In this document: one piece after another, positions 13,851-20,473 of the stretch
How the letters are laid out: each line of letters starts with the position of its first letter
How positions within the stretch are numbered: the first letter of the stretch is position 1
From: Spirochaetaceae bacterium
GTDB taxonomy: Bacteria > Spirochaetota > Spirochaetia > Treponematales > Breznakiellaceae
DNA: 22,901 bases
Reading direction: 5' to 3'
Assembly (NCBI GenBank): GCA_031284645.1
Contig: JAITXS010000115.1
Location: forward strand, 1 to 22,901
The notes under the pieces: model-generated
Database searches by the model: none
The model's input: the letters and a program-made list of their open reading frames with translations, nothing else
What the model was told of the DNA's origin: nothing
Position numbers and translations under genes: made by a program

Positions 13851-15512
13851 ATGCAAACGGTAAATATGATTTTTCAACTGGGTGGCAGTCTCGGTTTTTT
13901 GCTGTACGGCATGAAACTGATGAGTGACGGAATCCAAAAAAGCGCAGGGCAGACACTGCACCGCATTTTGGGTTTTATAACGAACAACCGGTTTATGGCG
14001 GTATTAACCGGGGCGCTGGTAACGCTGATCATTCAATCGTCAAGTGCATCGACCGTTATGGTGGTTTCTTTTGTTAATGCGGGGCTTTTGACACTGGAAC
14101 AAGCTGTTGGCGTGATTTTCGGGGCGAATATCGGGACAACGGGCACAGCATGGCTTATTTCGCTCATCGGCTTTAATATAAAAATTTCGGCGTTTACCAT
14201 ACCGGCTTTCGGTATAGGATTTTTATTATCCGTGATAAAACGCCTGCGCTTGCAGGATTTGGGTGAAGCACTTATGGGTTTCGCCCTTCTTTTTTTAGGG
14301 CTTGAATGGCTGAGCGATGCGATCCCCTCAATTGATCAAACTTCCCTTGAAGCCTTTCTTGCGCGTTATTCCGGAACCGGAGTGCAGAATCTTTTAATAG
14401 GTGTGCTTGTAGGAACAATTATTACTATAATAATAAATTCATCAAGTGCGGTGACGGCCGTCGTCATTACTATGGCGGTTAAAGGGATGCTCACTTGGGA
14501 ATTTGCCGCGGCGATTACACTGGGCAGCAATATCGGAACAACCACCGATGCACCGCTGGCTGCAATCGGAGCTTCGGTTAACGCGCAACGGGCTGCCTTG
14601 GTGCATGTGCTTTTTAATGTCTTCGGAACCGTGATTGTCTGTTTCATTTTTAAACCTATGCTTACCTTTGTTGATTTTATTACCCCGGGTACCGTTCAAC
14701 AATCAATAGGGATACACATTGCGATGTTTCATACGGTTTTTAATGTTTTTTCTACCTTGATTTTTCTGCCTTTTGTAAAACAAATAGCTGCGTTGACACA
14801 AAAAATTATCAAAACAAAAGAATCTGATATTCCGGCAGTTTATCATTTTGAGTTTAAATCATTAGGTATTAAGGATAGCGCAGAAGCGCATATTATTCGA
14901 TTAGAAAAAGAAATTGCCGACATGACATCTCTGGCTGCAACGATGTTTTCGAAGATCAAAGCAGGTTTTTCCAATATTAACGAACAATTCACCAACGAGA
15001 ATATAGAACAACTAAAAAAACTGGAAGATTATGCTGATCAAATGAAAGAAGAAATATCAAAGTATTTGTTGTGTTGTTCTGATCTGCCGATGGACGAAAA
15101 AGCAAAAAATAATATTTTGTTATGGCTGAATATTGTAAATGATATTGAAGATATGACCGACCATTGTTTTAGCGTGGCGCTCCTCTTGCAGCGGGCTGTA
15201 GTAAAAAAACTGACATTTGATACCCAAAGTATTGAAAGCCTTGTACCGTATATGGAACTTGTACAAAGTGCTCTTGATTTTATCCGCATACATATTAACC
15301 GCCATTTAACGGCGGACGATTTTATTAAAGCGGAAGATATTGAAACTCAAATTGATACTTTTAGAAACACGCTCAAGAAATCGGCGCGAAACCGTCTTAC
15401 AAACGGTTCCAATGTAAAAGTGGAATTGTTGTATATTGATATTGTACGCAATATCGAAAATATCGGCGACTGCGCGTTCGGTATTTCAAAATTACGTTCT
15501 CAAATTGTGTGA
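13851..15512 (+). CDS. Na/Pi cotransporter family protein with PhoU-like tail
   Basis: Sodium-coupled phosphate transporter of the NptA/YjbB (PF02690) type. The 553-residue protein has two inverted-topology repeats in the membrane half (about 1-320). Each carries the hallmark serine triplet: QSSSA at 62-66 and NSSSA at 196-200, the second with Asn instead of Gln. GANIGTT (91-97) and GSNIGTTTDA (225-234) are the matching repeat motifs. The last about 210 residues are helical and charged and resemble PhoU, as in bacterial YjbB proteins. The ATG lacks a clear Shine-Dalgarno; an in-frame ATG five codons later is possible. It may export rather than import phosphate, as reported for E. coli YjbB. 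Confidence 0.88.
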   Translation: MQTVNMIFQLGGSLGFLLYGMKLMSDGIQKSAGQTLHRILGFITNNRFMAVLTGALVTLIIQSSSASTVMVVSFVNAGLLTLEQAVGVIFGANIGTTGTAWLISLIGFNIKISAFTIPAFGIGFLLSVIKRLRLQDLGEALMGFALLFLGLEWLSDAIPSIDQTSLEAFLARYSGTGVQNLLIGVLVGTIITIIINSSSAVTAVVITMAVKGMLTWEFAAAITLGSNIGTTTDAPLAAIGASVNAQRAALVHVLFNVFGTVIVCFIFKPMLTFVDFITPGTVQQSIGIHIAMFHTVFNVFSTLIFLPFVKQIAALTQKIIKTKESDIPAVYHFEFKSLGIKDSAEAHIIRLEKEIADMTSLAATMFSKIKAGFSNINEQFTNENIEQLKKLEDYADQMKEEISKYLLCCSDLPMDEKAKNNILLWLNIVNDIEDMTDHCFSVALLLQRAVVKKLTFDTQSIESLVPYMELVQSALDFIRIHINRHLTADDFIKAEDIETQIDTFRNTLKKSARNRLTNGSNVKVELLYIDIVRNIENIGDCAFGISKLRSQIV

Positions 15513-15524
15513 ATATAAACATGA

Positions 15525-15534
15525 CGTATATACG
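15525..15534. repeat. Perfect 10-bp palindrome before yjbQ
   Basis: CGTATATACG is exactly self-complementary and lies 4 bases before the AGGAGG ribosome site of the YjbQ-like gene. It might be an operator or a chance palindrome in AT-rich DNA. Confidence 0.25.
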
Positions 15535-15545
15535 AATCAGGAGGA

Positions 15546-15941
15546 ATGATGAAAACTGCAGAATGGACACTGAAAACAGATAGCGAGGGTTTTTACAATA
15601 TTACATCGAAGGTTCAGGACATTGTTAATGAAAGCGGCGTGAAAGACGGATTGTGTACCGTATTTTGTCCGCATACAACAGCGGGGATTACGATTAACGA
15701 AAATACCGATCCTGATGTTGTCAGCGATATGCTTTTGGGCCTTAGGGAAGCGTTTCCCGACAGGCCGGAGTTCAGGCATTCGGAGGGTAATTCGAGCGCA
15801 CATCTCAGGGCGTCCTGTGTCGGCAGTTCGGTGAATGTCATCGTCGCAGGCGGCAGGCTTGTTCTGGGAACATGGCAGGGTCTCTATTTTTGTGAATTCG
15901 ACGGCCCGCGAAAAAGAACATACTATGTGCGCGTCGTGTAA
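15546..15941 (+). CDS. yjbQ: YjbQ/UPF0047 family protein
   Basis: Small conserved enzyme-like protein; E. coli YjbQ has weak thiamine-phosphate synthase activity, and the natural role is unsettled. The 131 residues span the entire family: CPHTTAGITINEN (41-53), HSEGNSSAHLRAS (78-90) and LVLGTWQGLYFCEFDGPRKR (105-124). His43, His78 and His86 are candidate active-site or metal residues, and the LGTWQ and EFDGPR signature is unmistakable. AGGAGG lies 1 base before the first ATG and 4 before an adjacent in-frame ATG (15549), so the second is the better start. It may be co-transcribed with the phosphate transporter, 33 bases upstream. Confidence 0.9.
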   Translation: MMKTAEWTLKTDSEGFYNITSKVQDIVNESGVKDGLCTVFCPHTTAGITINENTDPDVVSDMLLGLREAFPDRPEFRHSEGNSSAHLRASCVGSSVNVIVAGGRLVLGTWQGLYFCEFDGPRKRTYYVRVV

Positions 15942-15969
15942 TCTCACTTACTTAAAGCCTTTTGTGATT

Positions 15970-16995
15970 TTATGATTCTGCCGGAGCCGGGTGTCCCGCG
16001 CTACCGGTAAAATTCACCGGGGATAAAAACTTTTCCTGCGGGTGTTCGTTAAAATAACTATGCAGGACAGATCTCATTCCCTGCATAGTTGTTTCACGGA
16101 ACAGGAGGTTTTTTAAATATTCCCCCCATTTGAAATTTGTGCTAAAAAAAGTGAAAAAACGGCGCGAACGTGAAAGGAAAAATTCCTGCGGCTGGTAACG
16201 TGTTAATAAGTCCAAAAAATAACAGGCTATTCCTTCCAGATCGATCTTTGTTGCAAGATCGGGACAGAGTTCAGACGCCGCACTGTTTTGGATTTTATTA
16301 TTTTGCGGCATATTTTTTACTTGAGCGAAAACCCAGGGAGATTTTACCGCAAACCTCCCGATCATAAGCGCATGATATTTTCCCGAGATCGCATAGTTAT
16401 ACAGGCTTTCAGCCGATGAAATATCCCCGTTTCCGGCAAGAGGAATGCCAAGAATTTTTTGTAATTCATCAATGTAATTCCAGCGGGCGCGGCGCTTAAA
16501 TTTTTCTTTTGTCGTACGCGGGTGAAGGGTAATAAATTCGACTCCTTCGTTTTCAAGCATCGTGCAAAAACGGACAAGGTACTCGAAATCATCGCGTTCA
16601 CCGATACGCATTTTAACGCTTAATCTTTTTTTTGTTGCCCGGCGTACCGCACGCATCATTTCCGCACTTTTTTCAATATCCGAAAGCCATGCCGCGCCTG
16701 CACCTGTTCTTACTATTGCCGGAGCGGAACAGCCCATATTAATATCAATACCCTTGCATTGTTTTTTATCAAGAAAAGAAGCGGCACACGCAAGCTGTTC
16801 CTTGTTGACACCGCAAATTTGATACACGAATTTTTCAGGAACCGGTCCTGCGTCAAGATAGTAGGATTCAAAAATGCCGTTCTGTGTAACGGCTCCGGCG
16901 GCGAGCATTTCTGAAAAATATTCATCGACACCGCCAAAGCTTTCAATGAGTTCCCTGAGCGCACGGTGGCTTATTTCCGCCATCGGTGCCAGCAA
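15970..16995 (-). CDS. dus: tRNA-dihydrouridine synthase (Dus family)
   Basis: FMN-dependent reduction of uridines in tRNA. The fold begins with LAPMAEISH (canonical LAPMAGVTD), followed by DINMGCSAP with catalytic Cys89 and Ser replacing the usual Pro, Lys128 in SVKMR, LHPRT (157-161), and the FMN-phosphate motif GNGDI (188-192) with IGR (212-214). A helical C-terminal domain completes about 340 residues. The listed start is a TTG, which places the first catalytic strand at residue 1 and looks too late. The frame stays open upstream to 17052, and GAGGAGGG and AAGGA lie at about 17041-17055. The true start may therefore be a rare ATT at 17029-17031, adding 12 residues (INSIDEGTISSL). It is convergent with the YjbQ-like gene. 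Confidence 0.82.
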   Translation of the reverse strand: MLAPMAEISHRALRELIESFGGVDEYFSEMLAAGAVTQNGIFESYYLDAGPVPEKFVYQICGVNKEQLACAASFLDKKQCKGIDINMGCSAPAIVRTGAGAAWLSDIEKSAEMMRAVRRATKKRLSVKMRIGERDDFEYLVRFCTMLENEGVEFITLHPRTTKEKFKRRARWNYIDELQKILGIPLAGNGDISSAESLYNYAISGKYHALMIGRFAVKSPWVFAQVKNMPQNNKIQNSAASELCPDLATKIDLEGIACYFLDLLTRYQPQEFFLSRSRRFFTFFSTNFKWGEYLKNLLFRETTMQGMRSVLHSYFNEHPQEKFLSPVNFTGSAGHPAPAES

Positions 16996-17120
16996 TAACG
17001 AGCTTATTGTGCCCTCATCAATAGAATTAATATTTGTAAAATCCTTACCCTCCTCTTACTGCCCTGTAAACAGCATTCTTTCATAATAACCATAATATCT
17101 TTGTTTTTATTTGTAAAGAC

Positions 17121-17140
17121 AAACTTACTCAAACTTACTC
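17121..17140 (+). repeat. Tandem 10-bp repeat between dus and nhaC
   Basis: AAACTTACTC occurs twice, exactly head to tail (17121-17130 and 17131-17140), in the divergent gap. One helical turn of spacing suits a direct-repeat protein-binding site. Confidence 0.4.
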
Positions 17141-17171
17141 AATCGTACACGACTCCTGCCTTTACTTTAGC

Positions 17172-17240
17172 GGCGGGAAACACCGTTATTTCATTGCGTT
17201 TATTCTGGCGGGGGAAGCCATTCCCTAGCCTTTAGGCACA
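17172..17240 (+). promoter_or_regulatory. Structured leader candidate upstream of nhaC
   Basis: Several short hairpins follow each other: CGG-GAAACA-CCG near 17173-17184, GGGAA-GCCA-TTCCC (17212-17225) and GCC-TTTA-GGC near 17228-17237. They lie 55-120 bases before the antiporter start. The arrangement is compatible with a cis-acting RNA, but I cannot match it to a known riboswitch class. Confidence 0.3.
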
Positions 17241-17294
17241 TAATGCACTATGATTTTCTGTAAATAATCTTTTAAAAATGAAAGGGGATACAAA

Positions 17295-18869
17295 ATGGAA
17301 AGCGTCGATGTAGGTATCTGGTCGGTATTGCCGCCGGTAATCGCGATTGTGCTGGCTCTTATCACAAAAGAGGTAATTTTTGCCCTGTTGCTGGGAATAC
17401 TTTCCGGAACAATTATCTACAGCGCGGCATCGGGGCTTGGTTTTATCGGAGTATTTACCACAACCATCAATCTGACAATCTCAAAACTTTCCGATGGGAA
17501 TAACGCCGCCATGATCCTCTTTCTTGCCTTACTCGGCGGCCTTGTCGTCCTTGTTACCCGTGCCGGCGGCTCAAGAGCTTACGGCATCTGGGCCGCAAAA
17601 AAAATAAAGACGCAACGGAGTGCGGGTTTTGTTACGGCTCTGCTGGGCATAATTATTTTCATTGACGATTATTTTAACTGTCTTACCGTTGGAACGGTCA
17701 TGCGCCCCGTAACCGACCGTTATAAAATATCCCGTGAAAAACTCGCCTATATCATTGATGCCACCGCCGCACCGGTATGCGTTATCGCGCCGATCTCGTC
17801 ATGGGCGGCTTCGGTTATTTCGTATTATCCCACAGGAACCGGAATTACCGGCATGGAGGCATTTATCGGCGCAGTCCCGATGAACCTCTACGCAATCCTC
17901 ACGCTTGTTATGGTTATGTATCTTGTTATCCGCAAAAACGGGGATTTTGGCCCTATGGCAAAATCTCAAAAAAGAGCTTTGGAAAGCGGCATTGTTGAAT
18001 CAACAAATGCAATTAAAGAGCAGGATGAACTTTCCTCTCTTGAATCCTCCGAAAAAGGCAAGGTTATCGACCTCCTGATCCCGGTAGTCTTTCTGGTAAT
18101 CTTTTCCGTACTGGCCATGCTCTGGTACGGCGGTTACCGGGAAATCGGTGCGGATGGTGTTCGAAAAACCCTGCTTGTCGCTTTTGGCGATACTTCGGCC
18201 GGTTATGCGCTGGCGCTCGGCGGGTTGGGAGCGCTTTTTGTGTCCTTCCTGCTTTTTGTACCGAGAAAGCTCATCAGTTTCCATGAATTTTTTAGCTGCC
18301 TTAATGCCGGTGTAAAATCCATGACCGGAGCCATCATCATTCTTACCCTTGCATGGACAATCAGCGGCGTCTGCCGTGACCTGCTTGTTACCGGTAAATA
18401 TGTCGCCGGTCTTGTCGAGGCGTTTTCGCTTCCCATCGCCCTGATCCCCGCAATTATGTTTATCATTGCAGGGGCCCTTTCTTTTGCCACCGGCACCTCG
18501 TGGGGCACATTTGGCATCCTTATCCCCATTACAATCAATATATGTGATATCGTGGCCCCCTATCTGTCGATCATTGCCCTCTCGTCAGTTATGGCGGGTT
18601 CCGTCTTTGGAGATCATTGTTCCCCTATTTCCGATACAACAATACTTTCATCCGCCGGCGCGCGTTGCAACCACATAGACCATGTTGCCACCCAAATCCC
18701 GTACGCCTCTATGGTTGCCGTTATCTGTTTTGCAGGCTATATTATCGCCGGTTTTGTAGCACCCTTGGGTCTTACCACAAGTATCCTGATAACACTTCCG
18801 ACCGCGCTTATTCTGCTTATTCTCGCCCTTCTTGTGGTTCCCAAGATACATTTTAAGCGGACTCGATAA
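17295..18869 (+). CDS. nhaC: NhaC-family Na+/H+ antiporter
   Basis: Secondary transporter exchanging Na+ for H+ (or a related NhaC-type exchange) across the inner membrane. The 524-residue protein has about 11-12 hydrophobic helices. Family features include LVTRAGGSRAYGIW near 86-99, the strongly conserved FIDDYFNCLTVGTVMRPVTD (about 118-137), IDATAAPVCVIAPISSW, ATGTSWGTFGILIPI in the C-terminal half, and GSVFGDHCSPISDTT with its buried Asp and His. This set is typical of the tetracycline-insensitive NhaC/arginine-exchanger-like group. AGGGG lies 8 bases before the ATG. It is a stand-alone gene behind the structured leader. Substrate assignment within the family is not certain. Confidence 0.87.
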   Translation: MESVDVGIWSVLPPVIAIVLALITKEVIFALLLGILSGTIIYSAASGLGFIGVFTTTINLTISKLSDGNNAAMILFLALLGGLVVLVTRAGGSRAYGIWAAKKIKTQRSAGFVTALLGIIIFIDDYFNCLTVGTVMRPVTDRYKISREKLAYIIDATAAPVCVIAPISSWAASVISYYPTGTGITGMEAFIGAVPMNLYAILTLVMVMYLVIRKNGDFGPMAKSQKRALESGIVESTNAIKEQDELSSLESSEKGKVIDLLIPVVFLVIFSVLAMLWYGGYREIGADGVRKTLLVAFGDTSAGYALALGGLGALFVSFLLFVPRKLISFHEFFSCLNAGVKSMTGAIIILTLAWTISGVCRDLLVTGKYVAGLVEAFSLPIALIPAIMFIIAGALSFATGTSWGTFGILIPITINICDIVAPYLSIIALSSVMAGSVFGDHCSPISDTTILSSAGARCNHIDHVATQIPYASMVAVICFAGYIIAGFVAPLGLTTSILITLPTALILLILALLVVPKIHFKRTR

Positions 18870-18900
18870 GGCGAAAATGGAGCAATTCACCGGTGTTTTA

Positions 18901-18953
18901 AGGTTTAGGACAGAGGGGTGTCGTTCCGATCACCATCCCCTTACCCTAAACCT
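18901..18953. terminator. Imperfect inverted repeat after nhaC
   Basis: AGGTTTAGG (18901-18909) pairs perfectly with CCTAAACCT (18945-18953), and inner AGGGG/CCCCT blocks can extend the stem. There is no T-run, so this may be a weak terminator or a REP-like repeat instead. The following 18960-19050 has no gene. It contains TTGTCATTCCTGC, of a kind often seen in dispersed repeats, and AAGCCC/GGGCTT arms. Confidence 0.35.
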
Positions 18954-19053
18954 CACGAAAAGGAACATTGGATCGATAGTTTGGGACAACAGGATTTCTT
19001 GTCATTCCTGCAAGCCCTTGGTTAAAATCTCATGATGGGCTTGGCTTGACAAA

Positions 19054-19106
19054 AAACGGGGTAAAAATAGTGGAAATCCATAATTTCCACTATTTTTACC
19101 CCGTTT
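19054..19106 (-). terminator. Perfect 24-bp hairpin downstream of tRNA-Ala
   Basis: Arms at 19054-19077 and 19083-19106 are exact reverse complements, with a 5-base loop (CCATA on the plus strand). Read on the minus strand, the stem is followed at once by TTTTTT, the layout of a strong intrinsic terminator for the tRNA transcript, whose 3' end is at 19188. The stem is longer than usual, so a small inverted-repeat element is also possible. Confidence 0.65.
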
Positions 19107-19187
19107 ATACTTTCTTTTTAGCGATTATTTTAAAAGAAGAATTCCTAAGCTGCTCAACACTTGTTTTGTGTGTTTCAGGTCAACGTT

Positions 19188-19261
19188 TGGAGGTGAGCGG
19201 AATCGAACCGCTGGCCTTTTGAATGCCATTCAAATGCTCTAGCCAACTGAGCTACACCCCC
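19188..19261 (-). tRNA. tRNA-Ala (anticodon GGC)
   Basis: Folds as a standard cloverleaf on the minus strand. The acceptor GGGGGTG pairs with CACCTCC and contains the G3:U70 wobble that identifies alanine tRNAs. The D arm is GCTC/GAGC. The anticodon stem TTTGA/TCAAA has loop ATGGCAT, giving anticodon GGC, and the T arm is AGCGG-TTCGATT-CCGCT. The discriminator base is A73. CCA is not encoded and must be added enzymatically. Confidence 0.95.
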
Positions 19262-19283
19262 GAAAAATAATAATAACGTATAC

Positions 19284-19313
19284 AGTATATGAAATATTCC
19301 AAGAATATGTCAA
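19284..19313 (-). promoter_or_regulatory. Sigma-70 promoter of tRNA-Ala
   Basis: On the minus strand a perfect TTGACA (19308-19313) and TATACT (19284-19289) are 18 bases apart, ending 22 bases before the mature 5' end of the tRNA. This is the layout expected of a strong stable-RNA promoter. Confidence 0.75.
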
Positions 19314-19340
19314 GCGGGTGGGAAGTTAAATTACTTGCGC

Positions 19341-19368
19341 TTGTAAAATTGAGAGAATTTGATACAAT
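19341..19368 (+). promoter_or_regulatory. Sigma-70 promoter of the orphan binding protein
   Basis: TTGTAA (19341-19346) and TACAAT (19363-19368) are 16 bases apart, giving a start about 30 bases before the ATG. It is divergent from the tRNA promoter, with 27 bases between the two -35 boxes. Confidence 0.6.
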
Positions 19369-19403
19369 ACAGTTAGTTTAATACAAAAAAATAAGGAGTT
19401 TTT

Positions 19404-20423
19404 ATGAAAAGATTAATCGCTCTTGCGGCATCCGCAGTGTTAGTACTTGCTTTCTTTGCAAGCTGCGGCAAGCAAGGCAACTCAAACGGAAAGCTGGTCA
19501 TCTATTCACCAAACACGGAAAGCATAGTCAACGCGATTATCCCCAGGTTTGAAGCGGCAAGCGGGGTTAAGGTTGATATTATTTCCGCCGGAACAGGCGA
19601 AATCTGGAAACGTATTGCCTCGGAAAAAAACAATCCTAATGCGGATCTTGTTTGGAGCGGACAGTATCCTCATTATAAGCCGGAATTGCTCGAAACATAT
19701 GTTTCGATTCATAACGATGAGATCATGCCTCAATACCGGAATATCGACGGAACAATGACGCCCTTTTGTCTTGACGGCGCGATTCTTGCCGTGAACAGTA
19801 ACCTAATCGGGGATATTCGCGTTGAAAGCTATGCGGACTTACTTAATCCCGCATTAAAGGGAAAGATGATCATAGGGGATCCTACCAATTCAGGGTCGGC
19901 ATTCCAGCAGCTCATCAATATCCTTACTGTTATAGGAGGGAATGATTATACCTCTCCTGATAACAAGGGCTGGGAGTATCTCCGGCAGCTTCTTGTCCAA
20001 ATTGACGGAAAAATCGGGCAGAGTTCTTCTACAGTTCATAAAGGCGTTGCCGACGGAGAATATACCGTGGCTTTAACATACGAAGACCCGGTGATCAGCT
20101 ATATCCGTGACGGCGCTCCGGTCCGTGCGGTGTACCCAACGGAAGGTGTTTCTTTCCAGCCATCGCTTGCCGGTATTATCAAGGACTGTAAAAATCTTGA
20201 TAACGCCAAAAAATTTATTGATTATATCGTGAGTAAAGAAGGTCAGGATATTATCGGCACGGAACTTACCATCCGTCCTATCCGTGCGGACGCTCAATTA
20301 GCATCATACATGAAGCCGCTTTCGGAAATTAACATTGCACATGATGATTTTATAAAAGCCAGCGAGGATAAGCTAAAAATCCTTGAGCTTTACAAAGACA
20401 TTGTAACATCGTTACAAGAATAA
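19404..20423 (+). CDS. Iron-type (family 1) ABC substrate-binding lipoprotein
   Basis: Periplasmic binding lipoprotein of the AfuA/FbpA-like family (iron(III), also phosphonate or thiamine-type ligands). The 339 residues begin with a signal peptide ending FFASC, so Cys21 is the likely lipidated residue. Two alpha/beta lobes follow. Recognisable parts are LVIYSPNTESIVNAIIPRFEAASGVKVD (about 31-58), ADLVWSG (80-86), GKMIIGDPTNSGSAFQQL (153-170) and a late VALTYEDP segment. AGGAG lies 6-7 bases before the ATG. No permease or ATPase gene is adjacent; flhA lies convergent downstream. It either serves a transporter encoded elsewhere or is a sensor-type binding protein. The ligand is uncertain. Confidence 0.82.
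   Translation: MKRLIALAASAVLVLAFFASCGKQGNSNGKLVIYSPNTESIVNAIIPRFEAASGVKVDIISAGTGEIWKRIASEKNNPNADLVWSGQYPHYKPELLETYVSIHNDEIMPQYRNIDGTMTPFCLDGAILAVNSNLIGDIRVESYADLLNPALKGKMIIGDPTNSGSAFQQLINILTVIGGNDYTSPDNKGWEYLRQLLVQIDGKIGQSSSTVHKGVADGEYTVALTYEDPVISYIRDGAPVRAVYPTEGVSFQPSLAGIIKDCKNLDNAKKFIDYIVSKEGQDIIGTELTIRPIRADAQLASYMKPLSEINIAHDDFIKASEDKLKILELYKDIVTSLQE
20401..20417. repeat. Palindrome at the end of the binding-protein gene
   Basis: TTGTAAC-ATC-GTTACAA is a perfect inverted repeat (7-bp arms, 3-base centre) inside the last codons of the gene, just before the terminator. It could be a second small stem in the mRNA tail or chance. Confidence 0.3.
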
Positions 20424-20432
20424 CTTCTTCCA

Positions 20433-20458
20433 ACAGGCGGCAGACTTTCGCCGCCTGT
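20433..20458. terminator. Hairpin between the convergent binding-protein and flhA genes
   Basis: A perfect 9-bp stem, ACAGGCGGC with GCCGCCTGT, closes an 8-base loop, 10 bases after the binding-protein stop. Only CTTT follows on the plus strand. It is placed to end the binding-protein transcript and perhaps also flhA, whose stop is 16 bases to the right. Confidence 0.65.
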
Positions 20459-20473
20459 CTTTAAAAATAGCAA

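Noticed and set aside
17150..17240. A named Na+ or SAH riboswitch in front of nhaC
   Set aside because: I could not match the conserved core of any known class by eye, so only a generic structured leader is reported.
19054..19106. The 24-bp hairpin as a CRISPR repeat or integration site
   Set aside because: It is a single copy in the window with no spacing pattern, and the T6 tract on one side is better explained by a terminator.
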